Notes under the pieces: generated by a model | Databases searched by the model: none | What the model saw: only the letters and a program-made list of their open reading frames with translations | What the model was told of the DNA's origin: nothing | Made by a program: the position numbers and the translations under genes | Source: Amycolatopsis marina | GTDB lineage: Bacteria > Actinomycetota > Actinomycetes > Mycobacteriales > Pseudonocardiaceae | Direction of reading: 5' to 3' | DNA length: 64,000 nucleotides | Assembly (NCBI RefSeq): GCF_900111885.1 | Contig: NZ_FOKG01000016.1 | Location: forward strand, 1 to 64,000 | Part shown: in pieces, positions 57,211 through 64,000 of the stretch | How positions within the stretch are numbered: the first letter of the stretch is position 1 | Layout of the letters: every line of letters starts with the position of its first letter

Positions 57211-58284
57211 CTAACTACCAGATTTGGGGTGGTTGTGGCCCGCCTCGGCGTGGCCCTCCTCCTCGGCCCCGCCCCCCTGGCCGGCGGCCGCCCGCTCCTC
57301 CGGCGAGAGTGCGTTCAGCTGGAGATCGGTCCCCGCAGCATCCGGGTCCCTGCTCGCCTTGCGCAGGCTGAACACCGTGGTCAGTGTCAGGACCGCGATG
57401 ATCACGCCGAGCGAGACCCAGTTGTTGATCTCCATCCACTCCGGGACGACGTGGTACTCGTGCAGCGCGTGCAGGAACAGCTTGGCGCCGATGAAGGCGA
57501 GGATGATCGCCAGCCCCCGGGAGAGGTAGACCAGCTTCGTCACGAGGCCACCGAGCAGGAAGTAGAGCTGCCGCAGGCCCATCAGCGCGAACGCGTTCGC
57601 CGTGAAGACGAGGAACGCCTCCTGGGTGATCCCGAAGATCGCCGGAATGGAGTCGACGGCGAAGAGCAGGTCGGCGCTGCCGATCGCCACGATCACCACG
57701 AACATCGGCGTGATCCAGCGCTTGCCGTCGCGCTTCACCACCATGCTGTGGCCGATGTAGTCCTCGGTCACCGGGAAGATCTTGCGCACCCAGCGGGTCA
57801 CCGCGTTCTCGTGGTACTCCTCGTCCGCGCCCTTCTCCCGCACCATGCTGACCGCGGTCCAGACGAGGATCGCGCCGAAGAGGAAGAAGACCCAGACGAA
57901 CTGGGCGATGAGCGCCGCGCCGACGGCGATGAAGGCACCGCGCATCACCAGTGCGAGCAGAATGCCGATCAGCAGGACCCGGTGCTGGTGGATGGCCGGG
58001 ACCTTGAACGAGGACATGATCACCATGAAGATGAACAGGTTGTCCACGCTGAGGGAGTACTCGGTGATGTAGCCGGTGAAGAACTCCACACCGAAGTCGT
58101 GACCACCGAGGATCCAGACGCCGATTCCGAACAGCACGGCACAGCTGACATAGAAGGTCACCCACCTCGCGGCTTCGCCGGTGGTGACCTGATGGGGTTT
58201 GCGGTCGACGACGACCAGATCGATCGCGATCAGGACGAGAAGTCCGCCGACAGTCGCGAGCCAGACCCACAAGGGGACATTCAT
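57211..58284 (-). CDS. TerC-family membrane protein, probable Mn exporter
   Basis: 357 aa with about nine hydrophobic segments. TerC signature EFFTGYITEYSLSVDNLFIFMVIM near residue 75 and AIGSADLLFAVDSIPAIFGIT near 200 (acidic residues in membrane helices). The tail after about 305 is hydrophilic and His/Glu-rich. Family members (Alx, MeeF/YceF types) move manganese. ATG at 58284 has GGAGGG 10 nt upstream, and that GGAGGG forms the 3' arm of the leader terminator hairpin. Confidence 0.92.
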   Translation of the reverse strand: MNVPLWVWLATVGGLLVLIAIDLVVVDRKPHQVTTGEAARWVTFYVSCAVLFGIGVWILGGHDFGVEFFTGYITEYSLSVDNLFIFMVIMSSFKVPAIHQHRVLLIGILLALVMRGAFIAVGAALIAQFVWVFFLFGAILVWTAVSMVREKGADEEYHENAVTRWVRKIFPVTEDYIGHSMVVKRDGKRWITPMFVVIVAIGSADLLFAVDSIPAIFGITQEAFLVFTANAFALMGLRQLYFLLGGLVTKLVYLSRGLAIILAFIGAKLFLHALHEYHVVPEWMEINNWVSLGVIIAVLTLTTVFSLRKASRDPDAAGTDLQLNALSPEERAAAGQGGGAEEEGHAEAGHNHPKSGS

Positions 58285-58440
58285 CAAAAAACAACCCTCC
58301 GGTTAGCGGATAGCAGCCACTACCCGGAGGTCTCTTCCACCGGCGAACTCACCGGCCGGCGGTGCCGGGCGCTCGCCGTACCACCGGTACAGGGGCTCCG
58401 TGCTGACGACACCGCCGCGAAGGAATACTCCCCTCCACGT
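58285..58440 (-). ncRNA. Candidate yybP-ykoY (Mn2+) riboswitch leader of terC
   Basis: The minus strand starts GTGGAGGGGAGTA (58426-58438), matching the conserved GGGGAGUA of yybP-ykoY leaders, and continues to GAAGAGACCTCCGGG (about 58323). GGAGG near 58432-58436 can pair with CCTCC (58326-58330) to close the aptamer. TerC genes are a known target of this riboswitch class. The fold was done by eye only; a covariance search is needed. Confidence 0.55.
58296..58330 (-). terminator. Terminator / SD-sequestering hairpin of terC
   Basis: On the minus strand CCTCCGG (58324-58330) pairs with CCGGAGG (58296-58302), with an inner TAGTGG/CCGCTA stem, followed by TTGTTTTTT. The 3' arm contains the terC ribosome-binding site. 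The CCTCC arm is the same one used by the putative riboswitch stem, so the two folds exclude each other. Confidence 0.75.
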
Positions 58441-58582
58441 CGCTCCGTATCTTGCGCGTCCGAGATCAACGACGCCAGTCAAGGTTGCGCTGGTCACCTG
58501 AATCCCTAGCGTTAGCTCCGTCACACCCTCGTTGGAGGTACCCACAGCACTCTCTCAGGAAACGACGAATACGGTCGTCGTC

Positions 58583-61456
58583 GTGCCCTTTGCCCGACTT
58601 CTTCCCCCCGGCCGTCGCCGCCACGCCGCCCTCGCCCTCGCCGTTGCCGTGCTCGCGGCGGGCGCGCTGGTCTGGGCGAACACGGCGGAAGAGCCGTCGC
58701 CCGTGGCGACCATCGACGAGTTCATCGAGGTCCCCGCCGCACCAGGATCCACCGACCGGCTCCAGCTCGACACGACGCTGTACACCCCCGAGCGGACGCC
58801 TGCCCCCGCCGTCCTCCTGCCCCACGGATTCGGCGGTGACAAGACCAGCGTCGCCAGAGAAGCGGGCGAACTCGCCGAGCGCGGCTTCGTCGTCCTCGCG
58901 TACTCCGCCCGCGGTTTCGGGCGCAGCACCGGCGAGATCGCACTGAACGATCCCCGCTTCGAGGTCGCCGACGCCAGCAGGCTGATCGACCATCTCGCCA
59001 CCCTCCCCGAGGTGGTCACCGACACCGAGGGAGACCCGAGGGTCGGCGTCACGGGTGCGTCCTACGGCGGAGCGCTGGCGTTGCTGCTCGCCGGCACCGA
59101 CGACCGCATCGACGCCATCGCGCCGGTGATCACCTACAACGACCTGGCGCAGGGGCTCATCCCGAACACGGCAAGCACCGAAGCACCCGCGGCGGGCACT
59201 CCCGCACCGGGCAACTTCGCGCCGGACGGGGTGTTCAAGCAGTCCTGGGCAGGCATCCTCTTCTCCGCGGGTTCGGGCGCGCCGACACCGGCAGGCCCCG
59301 CCGCCGAGGCCATCGAGCCGGGCGCCGAACCGGACGACAACGAACTCTCCGGCGGGCAGGGGGCGGCGGGCGGCGCGAACCTCCCTTCTGGCGGCCGGCA
59401 GCCAGGAGACACCCCTGCCGCCGACCCGTGCGGGCGCTTCACCGACGAGGTGTGCCGGGCCTACACCGACGTCGCGACCGACGGCAGCGCGGATGCGCGG
59501 ACCACCGAGTTGCTCCGGCGCATCTCTCCCGTCTCGGTCACCGACCGGATCACCGCCCCGACCCTGTTGGTGCAGGGCGAGAACGACACCCTGTTCGGAC
59601 TCGACCAGGCCGACGCCACCGCACGGCAGATCACCGAAGCCGGTGGCGAGGTCAGCGTGGTCTGGTACACGGGAGGGCACGACGGCGGCGCGCCGGGCCC
59701 GCAGTTGCGCGGCACGATCGCCGACTGGCTGGACTTCCGCCTCACCGGCGAGGGCAGCGATCCCGTTCCGGGGTTCACCTACGAGGTGCAGGGTGCGCTG
59801 CGGACCAACGGCACCCCCTCGGTGCGCAGCGTCGAGGCACAGGAGTATCCGGGCCTTTCCGGTGGCGAGACCGACCGGCGCGGCGTGCGGCTGGAGGGTC
59901 CGGAACAGACGATCGTGAACCCGCCCGGCGGAAATCCGGCCGCGGTGAGCGGACTGCCCGGCCTCAACCGCATCGTCAGCGGCTCTTCACGGCTGTCGAG
60001 CCTGTTCACCATCGATCCGCCCGGTCAGTCCGCGGGGTTCGTCTCGGAGCCGGTGCAGTCGCAGCTGCTGATCACCGGTGCCACCACCGTGCGACTCCGG
60101 GTCGCCGCCGACGGACCCGTGCCGGAATCCGGAGCCGTCCTCTTCGCCAAGCTCTATGACGTCTCACCCGACGGCGCCCGGGTGCTGCCGGGCAACGCGA
60201 TCGCCCCGCTGCGCATCCCCGACCTCCCCGAGGACGGATCGCCGGTGGAGGTCACGGTCACGCTGCCCGGCGTCGTCCGGCCCATCGAGGAGGGGCACGC
60301 GCTGCAGCTGGTCGTCGGTACGACCGATCAGTCGTACACCGGCCCCGCCGCCCCAGCCGCGTACCGTGTCTCCCTCGCCGATGACGCCATCGCGGTGCCG
60401 GTGGTCCCCGGCGTCACGGCAGGCGGCGCCTGGCCGGTCGGGCAGTTGCTCGGGATCGCCGGCGTGCTGGCCGCGGCGATCGCGGTGGCCGCGATCGCCG
60501 CGCTGCGCCGCAGGCGCGCACATCACGTCGACGCCACACTGGCCGACACACCACTGGTCATCGAGAACCTGACCAAGTCCTATCCCGGTGGTCTCACCGC
60601 GGTGAAGGACCTGTCGTTCCGGGTGGAGCGGGGCCAGGTGCTGGGTCTGCTGGGCCCGAACGGCGCGGGCAAGACCACCACGCTGCGGATGCTGATGGGC
60701 CTGATCAGTCCCACAGCGGGCCAGATCAAGGTCTTCGGGCACACCGTCACCCCCGGCGCCCCCGTGCTTTCCCGGATCGGGTCGTTCGTGGAGGGCTCGG
60801 GTTTCCTGCCCCACCTGTCCGGCGCCGCGAACCTGCGGTTGTACTGGGCCAGCACGGGAAGGCCCGTGGAGCGGGCACACCTCGACGAGGCATTGGAGAT
60901 CGCCGGACTCGGAGACGCGGTGCACCGCAAGGTGCGGACCTACAGCCAGGGCATGCGCCAGCGGCTGGCGATCGCGCAGGCCATGCTCGGTCTGCCGGAG
61001 CTGCTGGTGCTCGACGAACCGACCAACGGCCTCGACCCGCCGCAGATCCACCAGATGCGCGAGGTGCTGCAGCGCTACGCCGCGACCGGACGCACGGTGC
61101 TGGTCTCCAGCCACCTGCTCGCGGAGGTGGAACAGACCTCGACGCACGTGGTCGTCATGCACCGCGGCAGGCTGGTGGCGGCGGGCGAGGTCGGCGACAT
61201 CGTCGCGGCAGGCGGGGAGGCCACCTTCCGGGTGGACCAGCCCGAGGAGGCCGCCGCCGCACTGCGAGCGGTGGGCGGTGTGTCCACAGTAGACATCGAA
61301 GGTGCTCTTGTGCACGCCGACCTCGACGGGCTCCCCCGCGCCGAGGCCGTGGCCGCCCTGGTGCGGGCCGGAATCGCGGTGGAGCAGGCCGGGCCGCGGC
61401 GACGGCTGGAAGACGCATTCCTGCAACTGGTCGGAGAGGGTGAATCCAGTGGGTAA
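58583..61456 (+). CDS. Alpha/beta hydrolase fused to an ABC transporter ATPase
   Basis: 957 aa. TM anchor (about 14-33), extracytoplasmic CocE/X-Pro dipeptidyl-type hydrolase (about 55-600) with nucleophile GASYGGAL near 158, Asp in QGENDTLFG and His in TGGHDGGAPG, a second TM (about 616-640), then a cytoplasmic ABC ATPase with Walker A LLGPNGAGKTTTLRM near 690, signature YSQGMRQR and Walker B LLVLDEPTNGLDP. The chosen start is GTG at 58583, 7 nt after a TACGGT; TTG at 58532 is an in-frame alternative. It works with the permease encoded next. Substrate unknown; the hydrolase may process what is exported or act on the cell surface. Confidence 0.87.
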   Translation: MPFARLLPPGRRRHAALALAVAVLAAGALVWANTAEEPSPVATIDEFIEVPAAPGSTDRLQLDTTLYTPERTPAPAVLLPHGFGGDKTSVAREAGELAERGFVVLAYSARGFGRSTGEIALNDPRFEVADASRLIDHLATLPEVVTDTEGDPRVGVTGASYGGALALLLAGTDDRIDAIAPVITYNDLAQGLIPNTASTEAPAAGTPAPGNFAPDGVFKQSWAGILFSAGSGAPTPAGPAAEAIEPGAEPDDNELSGGQGAAGGANLPSGGRQPGDTPAADPCGRFTDEVCRAYTDVATDGSADARTTELLRRISPVSVTDRITAPTLLVQGENDTLFGLDQADATARQITEAGGEVSVVWYTGGHDGGAPGPQLRGTIADWLDFRLTGEGSDPVPGFTYEVQGALRTNGTPSVRSVEAQEYPGLSGGETDRRGVRLEGPEQTIVNPPGGNPAAVSGLPGLNRIVSGSSRLSSLFTIDPPGQSAGFVSEPVQSQLLITGATTVRLRVAADGPVPESGAVLFAKLYDVSPDGARVLPGNAIAPLRIPDLPEDGSPVEVTVTLPGVVRPIEEGHALQLVVGTTDQSYTGPAAPAAYRVSLADDAIAVPVVPGVTAGGAWPVGQLLGIAGVLAAAIAVAAIAALRRRRAHHVDATLADTPLVIENLTKSYPGGLTAVKDLSFRVERGQVLGLLGPNGAGKTTTLRMLMGLISPTAGQIKVFGHTVTPGAPVLSRIGSFVEGSGFLPHLSGAANLRLYWASTGRPVERAHLDEALEIAGLGDAVHRKVRTYSQGMRQRLAIAQAMLGLPELLVLDEPTNGLDPPQIHQMREVLQRYAATGRTVLVSSHLLAEVEQTSTHVVVMHRGRLVAAGEVGDIVAAGGEATFRVDQPEEAAAALRAVGGVSTVDIEGALVHADLDGLPRAEAVAALVRAGIAVEQAGPRRRLEDAFLQLVGEGESSG

Positions 61457-62417
61457 CTCCACGAGAGGTTCGGCAGCGGGGGCGAACCCCGGAGCCGACC
61501 ACGGCGTGCACACCGATCCGGCGGCACTGCTCGAACTCACCGACGCGGCGGAGCACGAGCCGACGGAGGTGGCTCCGGACGGTTCGGTGGTGGGCTATCG
61601 CGCGTCCCGCACCCTGCCCCTCGCCGTCGAACTGGGCAGGCAGTTGCGCAGGCGGCGGACCCAGCTCGTGTTCGGTTTCGTGGCGCTGCTGCCGTTCATC
61701 CTGGTGGTGGCGTTCGAGATCGGTGACGCGAATCCGAACCGGCGGTCCGGTGGATTCATCGACCTGGCCACGGCAAGCGCACCCAACTTCGTCGTGCTCG
61801 CCCTGTTCGTGTCCAGCACCTTCCTGCTGCCGATGATCGTGGCGCTGTTCTTCGGTGACACGATCGCCAGCGAGGCATCGTGGTCGAGCCTGAAGTACCT
61901 GCTCGCCATACCCGTGCCGAGACACAGGGTGCTACGGCAGAAGGCGATCGCCTCGGGGTTGCTGTCGGCGGGAGCGCTCGCGCTGTTGCCCACGGTCGCC
62001 CTGCTGGTCGGGGTGATCTGGTACGGCGCAGGGGACGCGATCAGTCCCACCGGCGACGCGGTGCCGTTCGGCGACAGCATCATCGCGATGATCCTCGCCG
62101 TGGCTTACATCGTCGTCCAGCTCTCCTGGGTCGCCGGTCTCGCACTGCTGCTCAGCGTCTCCACGGACGCGCCGCTGGGCGCGGTCGGCGGGGCGGTGCT
62201 GGTCTCGATCGTCTCGCAGATCCTGGACCAGATCACCGCGCTCGGCGACCTGCGGGACTTCCTCCCGACGCACTACTCGTTCGCCTGGATGGACCTGATC
62301 TCCACCGACATCGACTGGACGGACATCGCCAACGGTGCACTGCTGTCCGTCGTGTACGCCACGGTCTTCCTGCTGCTGGCTAGCAGGCGGTTCGCGACGA
62401 AGGACATCACCAGCTGA
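61449..62417 (+). CDS. ABC transporter permease (ABC-2 type)
   Basis: 322 aa with a hydrophilic N-terminus of about 65 residues and six hydrophobic segments from about 75 on. FGDTIASEASWSSLKYLLAIPVPRHRVLRQKAIAS is the conserved ABC-2 coupling region. GTG at 61449 lies inside the end of the ATPase gene (8-bp overlap) with GGAGAGG 9 nt upstream; GTG at 61440 is the alternative. Obligate partner of the fused ATPase. Confidence 0.88.
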   Translation: MGNSTRGSAAGANPGADHGVHTDPAALLELTDAAEHEPTEVAPDGSVVGYRASRTLPLAVELGRQLRRRRTQLVFGFVALLPFILVVAFEIGDANPNRRSGGFIDLATASAPNFVVLALFVSSTFLLPMIVALFFGDTIASEASWSSLKYLLAIPVPRHRVLRQKAIASGLLSAGALALLPTVALLVGVIWYGAGDAISPTGDAVPFGDSIIAMILAVAYIVVQLSWVAGLALLLSVSTDAPLGAVGGAVLVSIVSQILDQITALGDLRDFLPTHYSFAWMDLISTDIDWTDIANGALLSVVYATVFLLLASRRFATKDITS

Positions 62418-62438
62418 GGGTCTTTCTGAGGAGTCGGG

Positions 62439-62987
62439 TCAGCTCGCGGCGGCGAAACCCCGGTCCGTGACCAGCCGGGCGTGGATCTCCACGTCGTACC
62501 ACCTGCCGTCGTAGCGGAGCTTGTCGCGCTGCACGCCCTCCGGCCGGTAACCGGCACGGGTGGCGACCTGACAGGAGGCCGGGTTGTTCAACCGGTGGCC
62601 CAGTTCCAGTCGGTGCAGGCCGAGGTCGTACAGGGCCCAGTCACTGGCGGTGCGGCAGGCGGCTGTCGCGACTCCCCTGCCCCTGGCGGCCTTGGTCGTC
62701 CAGTAGGACACCCAGCCGCAGCCGTGCCGACGGTTCACCGCGCCCACCTCGACACAGCCGAGCACCACTGACCGCGCGTCCAGCACGGCCCACGAGTAGC
62801 CCGTCCCGGTGGCCCAGTGCCGCTGCCGGGCGGCTATCCAGGCCGCGGCTGCGGGGACGGTGTCCACCGGCTCCTCGGACTGACGCCACATCTCCGGGTC
62901 GGTGAAGGCGCACAGCACCGCGTCGAGATCATCGGGAGCCCACGGGCGCAGCCACAGATCGCCGCCGGCCGTCAGACGTTCGTTCAC
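62439..62987 (-). CDS. GNAT-family N-acetyltransferase
   Basis: 182 aa of the RimJ/RimL-like group: LWLRPWAPDDLDAVLCAFTDPEMW at the N-terminus, acetyl-CoA loop AARGRGVATAACRTASDWALYDLGLHRLEL, and NPASCQVATRAGYRPEGVQRDKLRYDGRWYDVEIHARL at the end. GTG at 62987 with only a weak GGAT upstream. Substrate unknown. Confidence 0.88.
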   Translation of the reverse strand: MNERLTAGGDLWLRPWAPDDLDAVLCAFTDPEMWRQSEEPVDTVPAAAAWIAARQRHWATGTGYSWAVLDARSVVLGCVEVGAVNRRHGCGWVSYWTTKAARGRGVATAACRTASDWALYDLGLHRLELGHRLNNPASCQVATRAGYRPEGVQRDKLRYDGRWYDVEIHARLVTDRGFAAAS

Positions 62988-63048
62988 CGATCCAGCTTCG
63001 GTCAGCACCGCCGCCGGGTCCACCGGTTTTCCGGGGTCCGGCGCCCGG

Positions 63049-63621
63049 TCACGCGATCGGGTCCGGGGCGCACCCGATGCCCTCGAACAGCAGCACCAGA
63101 AACCGGTCGATGTCCTCCTGCCGGTGCTCCGCGGCCCAGGAGATCGAGGCGGCGAGCGGCAGAAGCTCGTCGATGCGGAGGTCCGAACGCACCTCCGCCG
63201 CCTGCTGGGCCCGGACCAACAGCCGCTGCCCCGCCTCGCCCATCGCCCGGCACGACGCGGACAACCTGGACTCCTCGTTGGCCAGTGTCGCCATGACCGA
63301 GGCGGGCAGTCCACGGTATCTGCTCGACGAGGCCACGAACTCGCGCAACCAGGAAAGCAGGGCGGCTCGCGGGGAACGCGCGTCCAGCAGTTCGTCACTT
63401 CTCGAACAGAGCGTCGAGAACCGGTCCTGCATCAACGCTTCCAGCAGTGCTTCACGGGTCGGGAAATGCCGGTAAAGCGTGCCGATGCCGACCCCTGCCC
63501 CGCGCGCGATGTCTTCCAGGGATGCGCCGGTACCGCGGTCCCGGAACACCGCTTCCGCCTCGGCGAGCAGCCGATCGCGGTTTCGGCGCGCGTCGGCGCG
63601 CACCGGACGTCCCTCGATCAC
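63049..63621 (-). CDS. TetR-family transcriptional regulator
   Basis: 190 aa. HTH near residues 10-55 (LLAEAEAVFRDRGTGASLEDIARGAGVGIGTLYRHFPTREALLEAL), C-terminal TetR_C-type ligand domain. GTG at 63621 with GAGGAG 9 nt upstream. Divergent from the LLM-class oxidoreductase gene, with a perfect palindrome between them; it most likely represses that gene. Confidence 0.9.
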   Translation of the reverse strand: MIEGRPVRADARRNRDRLLAEAEAVFRDRGTGASLEDIARGAGVGIGTLYRHFPTREALLEALMQDRFSTLCSRSDELLDARSPRAALLSWLREFVASSSRYRGLPASVMATLANEESRLSASCRAMGEAGQRLLVRAQQAAEVRSDLRIDELLPLAASISWAAEHRQEDIDRFLVLLFEGIGCAPDPIA

Positions 63622-63651
63622 GTCAGTCAGCTCCTCACTGCTCGACCACGC

Positions 63652-63700
63652 TTGCACAAACGGAGGCAGCCTCCGTATTGTCGAAAACGGAGGCACCCTC
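63652..63700 (+). promoter_or_regulatory. Promoter and TetR operators of the LLM oxidoreductase gene
   Basis: TTGCAC (63652-63657) and TATTGT (63676-63681) are 18 bp apart. Between them lies the perfect palindrome ACGGAGGC-A-GCCTCCGT (63660-63676). An imperfect second copy, ACGGAGGCACCCTC, starts at 63687, 27 bp further on. The geometry suits repression by the divergent TetR protein. Confidence 0.7.
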
Positions 63701-63723
63701 ACTTTACCTGGAGAGCAGACACC

Positions 63724-64000
63724 ATGCCCGACCCGCAGCACCGTCCCGGCAAGATCGGGATCTGGACATTCGCCTTCGACGCCCACCCCGCCGGGCGGGT
63801 GCGTGATGCCGCCGCCGAACTGGAGGAACTGGGCTACCGCGCGATCTGGTTCGGCGAGGCGCTCGGCAGGGAAGCGATGACACAAGCCGCCCTGCTGCTC
63901 GGCGCGACACATCGAGCCGTAGTGGCGACCGGAATCGCCAACGTCCACCTGCGCACTCCCCTGACCATGGCGGCAGCGGAACGATCACTCGCCGAGCAGT
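63724..64000 (+). CDS. LLM-class F420-dependent oxidoreductase, N-terminal part (cut by window end)
   Basis: 92 residues are visible: GKIGIWTFAFDAHPAGRVRDAAAELEELGYRAIWFGEALGREAM, then GIANVHLRTPLTMAAAE. This is the start of the luciferase-like TIM barrel of F420-dependent oxidoreductases. ATG at 63724 with GGAGAG upstream. The rest lies beyond the window. Probably induced by the ligand of the adjacent TetR protein. Confidence 0.85.
   Translation, partial: MPDPQHRPGKIGIWTFAFDAHPAGRVRDAAAELEELGYRAIWFGEALGREAMTQAALLLGATHRAVVATGIANVHLRTPLTMAAAERSLAEQ

Noticed and set aside
57201..57215. GTTAG-CCGAA-CTAAC as an iron (IdeR/DtxR) operator
   Set aside because: Only the core loosely resembles the known box, and it lies over the terC stop codon; insufficient match.
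58303..58545. An 80-codon minus-strand frame in the terC leader
   Set aside because: It runs through the structured leader and terminator hairpin; conserved RNA structure explains the sequence better than coding.
1..64000. tRNA/rRNA genes, CRISPR arrays, insertion sequences, prophage or integrase genes
   Set aside because: Looked for on both strands; none could be supported.

Overview
The window is high-GC (roughly 70%), densely coding actinobacterial chromosome. Mycothiol-dependent and F420-type enzymes, many GTG/TTG starts and several leaderless-looking genes suggest a Pseudonocardiaceae-like organism (the Amycolatopsis/Saccharomonospora/Prauserella group is an inference). From memory, the order of the housekeeping genes (tyrS, mpg, argHGRFDBJC, pheTS, an rRNA methyltransferase, rplT, rpmI, infC, uvrA, MBL hydrolase) matches the Mycobacterium tuberculosis backbone. 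No tRNA, rRNA, CRISPR array, transposase or phage gene was seen.

Layout. 1-16.7 kb, leftward: translation and arginine genes. argC-J-B-D-F-R-G-H form one tightly overlapped operon behind a promoter whose -10 and start codon are covered by an ARG box. pheS-pheT are separated by a tandem 72-bp repeat that is also a 47-codon open frame. infC appears to start at AUC. 16.9-18.8 kb: a DUF1844 gene, then a lower-GC patch with two related secreted cysteine-containing proteins, closed by a perfect 16-bp hairpin.

18.8-33.0 kb: a catabolic island. A leftward operon (iron alcohol dehydrogenase/transhydrogenase, RidA, IclR regulator, KDG-type kinase) faces a rightward operon (PLP fold-III deaminase, N-acyl-D-amino acid deacylase-type amidohydrolase, GntP permease, Tat-exported lactonase). 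A sugar ABC transporter (binding protein and two permeases) and a GH20 hexosaminidase follow. The two rightward promoters carry the same pair of operators with identical 21-bp spacing. I read the set as a route for an oxidised amino sugar: lactone to N-acetylglucosaminate, then glucosaminate, KDG and KDPG. This is inference from gene families and needs biochemistry.

33.0-37.1 kb: a CitAB/DcuSR-type two-component system divergent from a dctA dicarboxylate transporter. The response regulator carries a long palindromic DNA element inside its receiver domain. 37.1-45.1 kb: SRPBCC protein, uvrA, MBL hydrolase, a deazaflavin-type nitroreductase, an ArsR/AHSA1 pair, MerR and prfC. 45.2-53.6 kb: mixed single genes, including a mycothiol-dependent enzyme, FetB-like permease, histidine phosphatase, SDR/DUF2867 protein, AraC, an alpha-toroid protein, LacI, an orphan sugar-binding lipoprotein and TetR. 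53.8-55.1 kb: a RES-type toxin-antitoxin pair. 55.2-64 kb: S9 peptidase, terC behind a putative Mn-type riboswitch, a hydrolase/ABC-ATPase fusion with its permease, GNAT, TetR and a truncated LLM-class oxidoreductase.

Two families of short repeats lie just downstream of stop codons in sense orientation: one centred on GCGTCTGCAAGTAC...AGCAAGATC (17.36, 28.13 and 55.12 kb), the other a 20-22 bp unit containing TTGGCAGTTC (41.30 and 42.04 kb).
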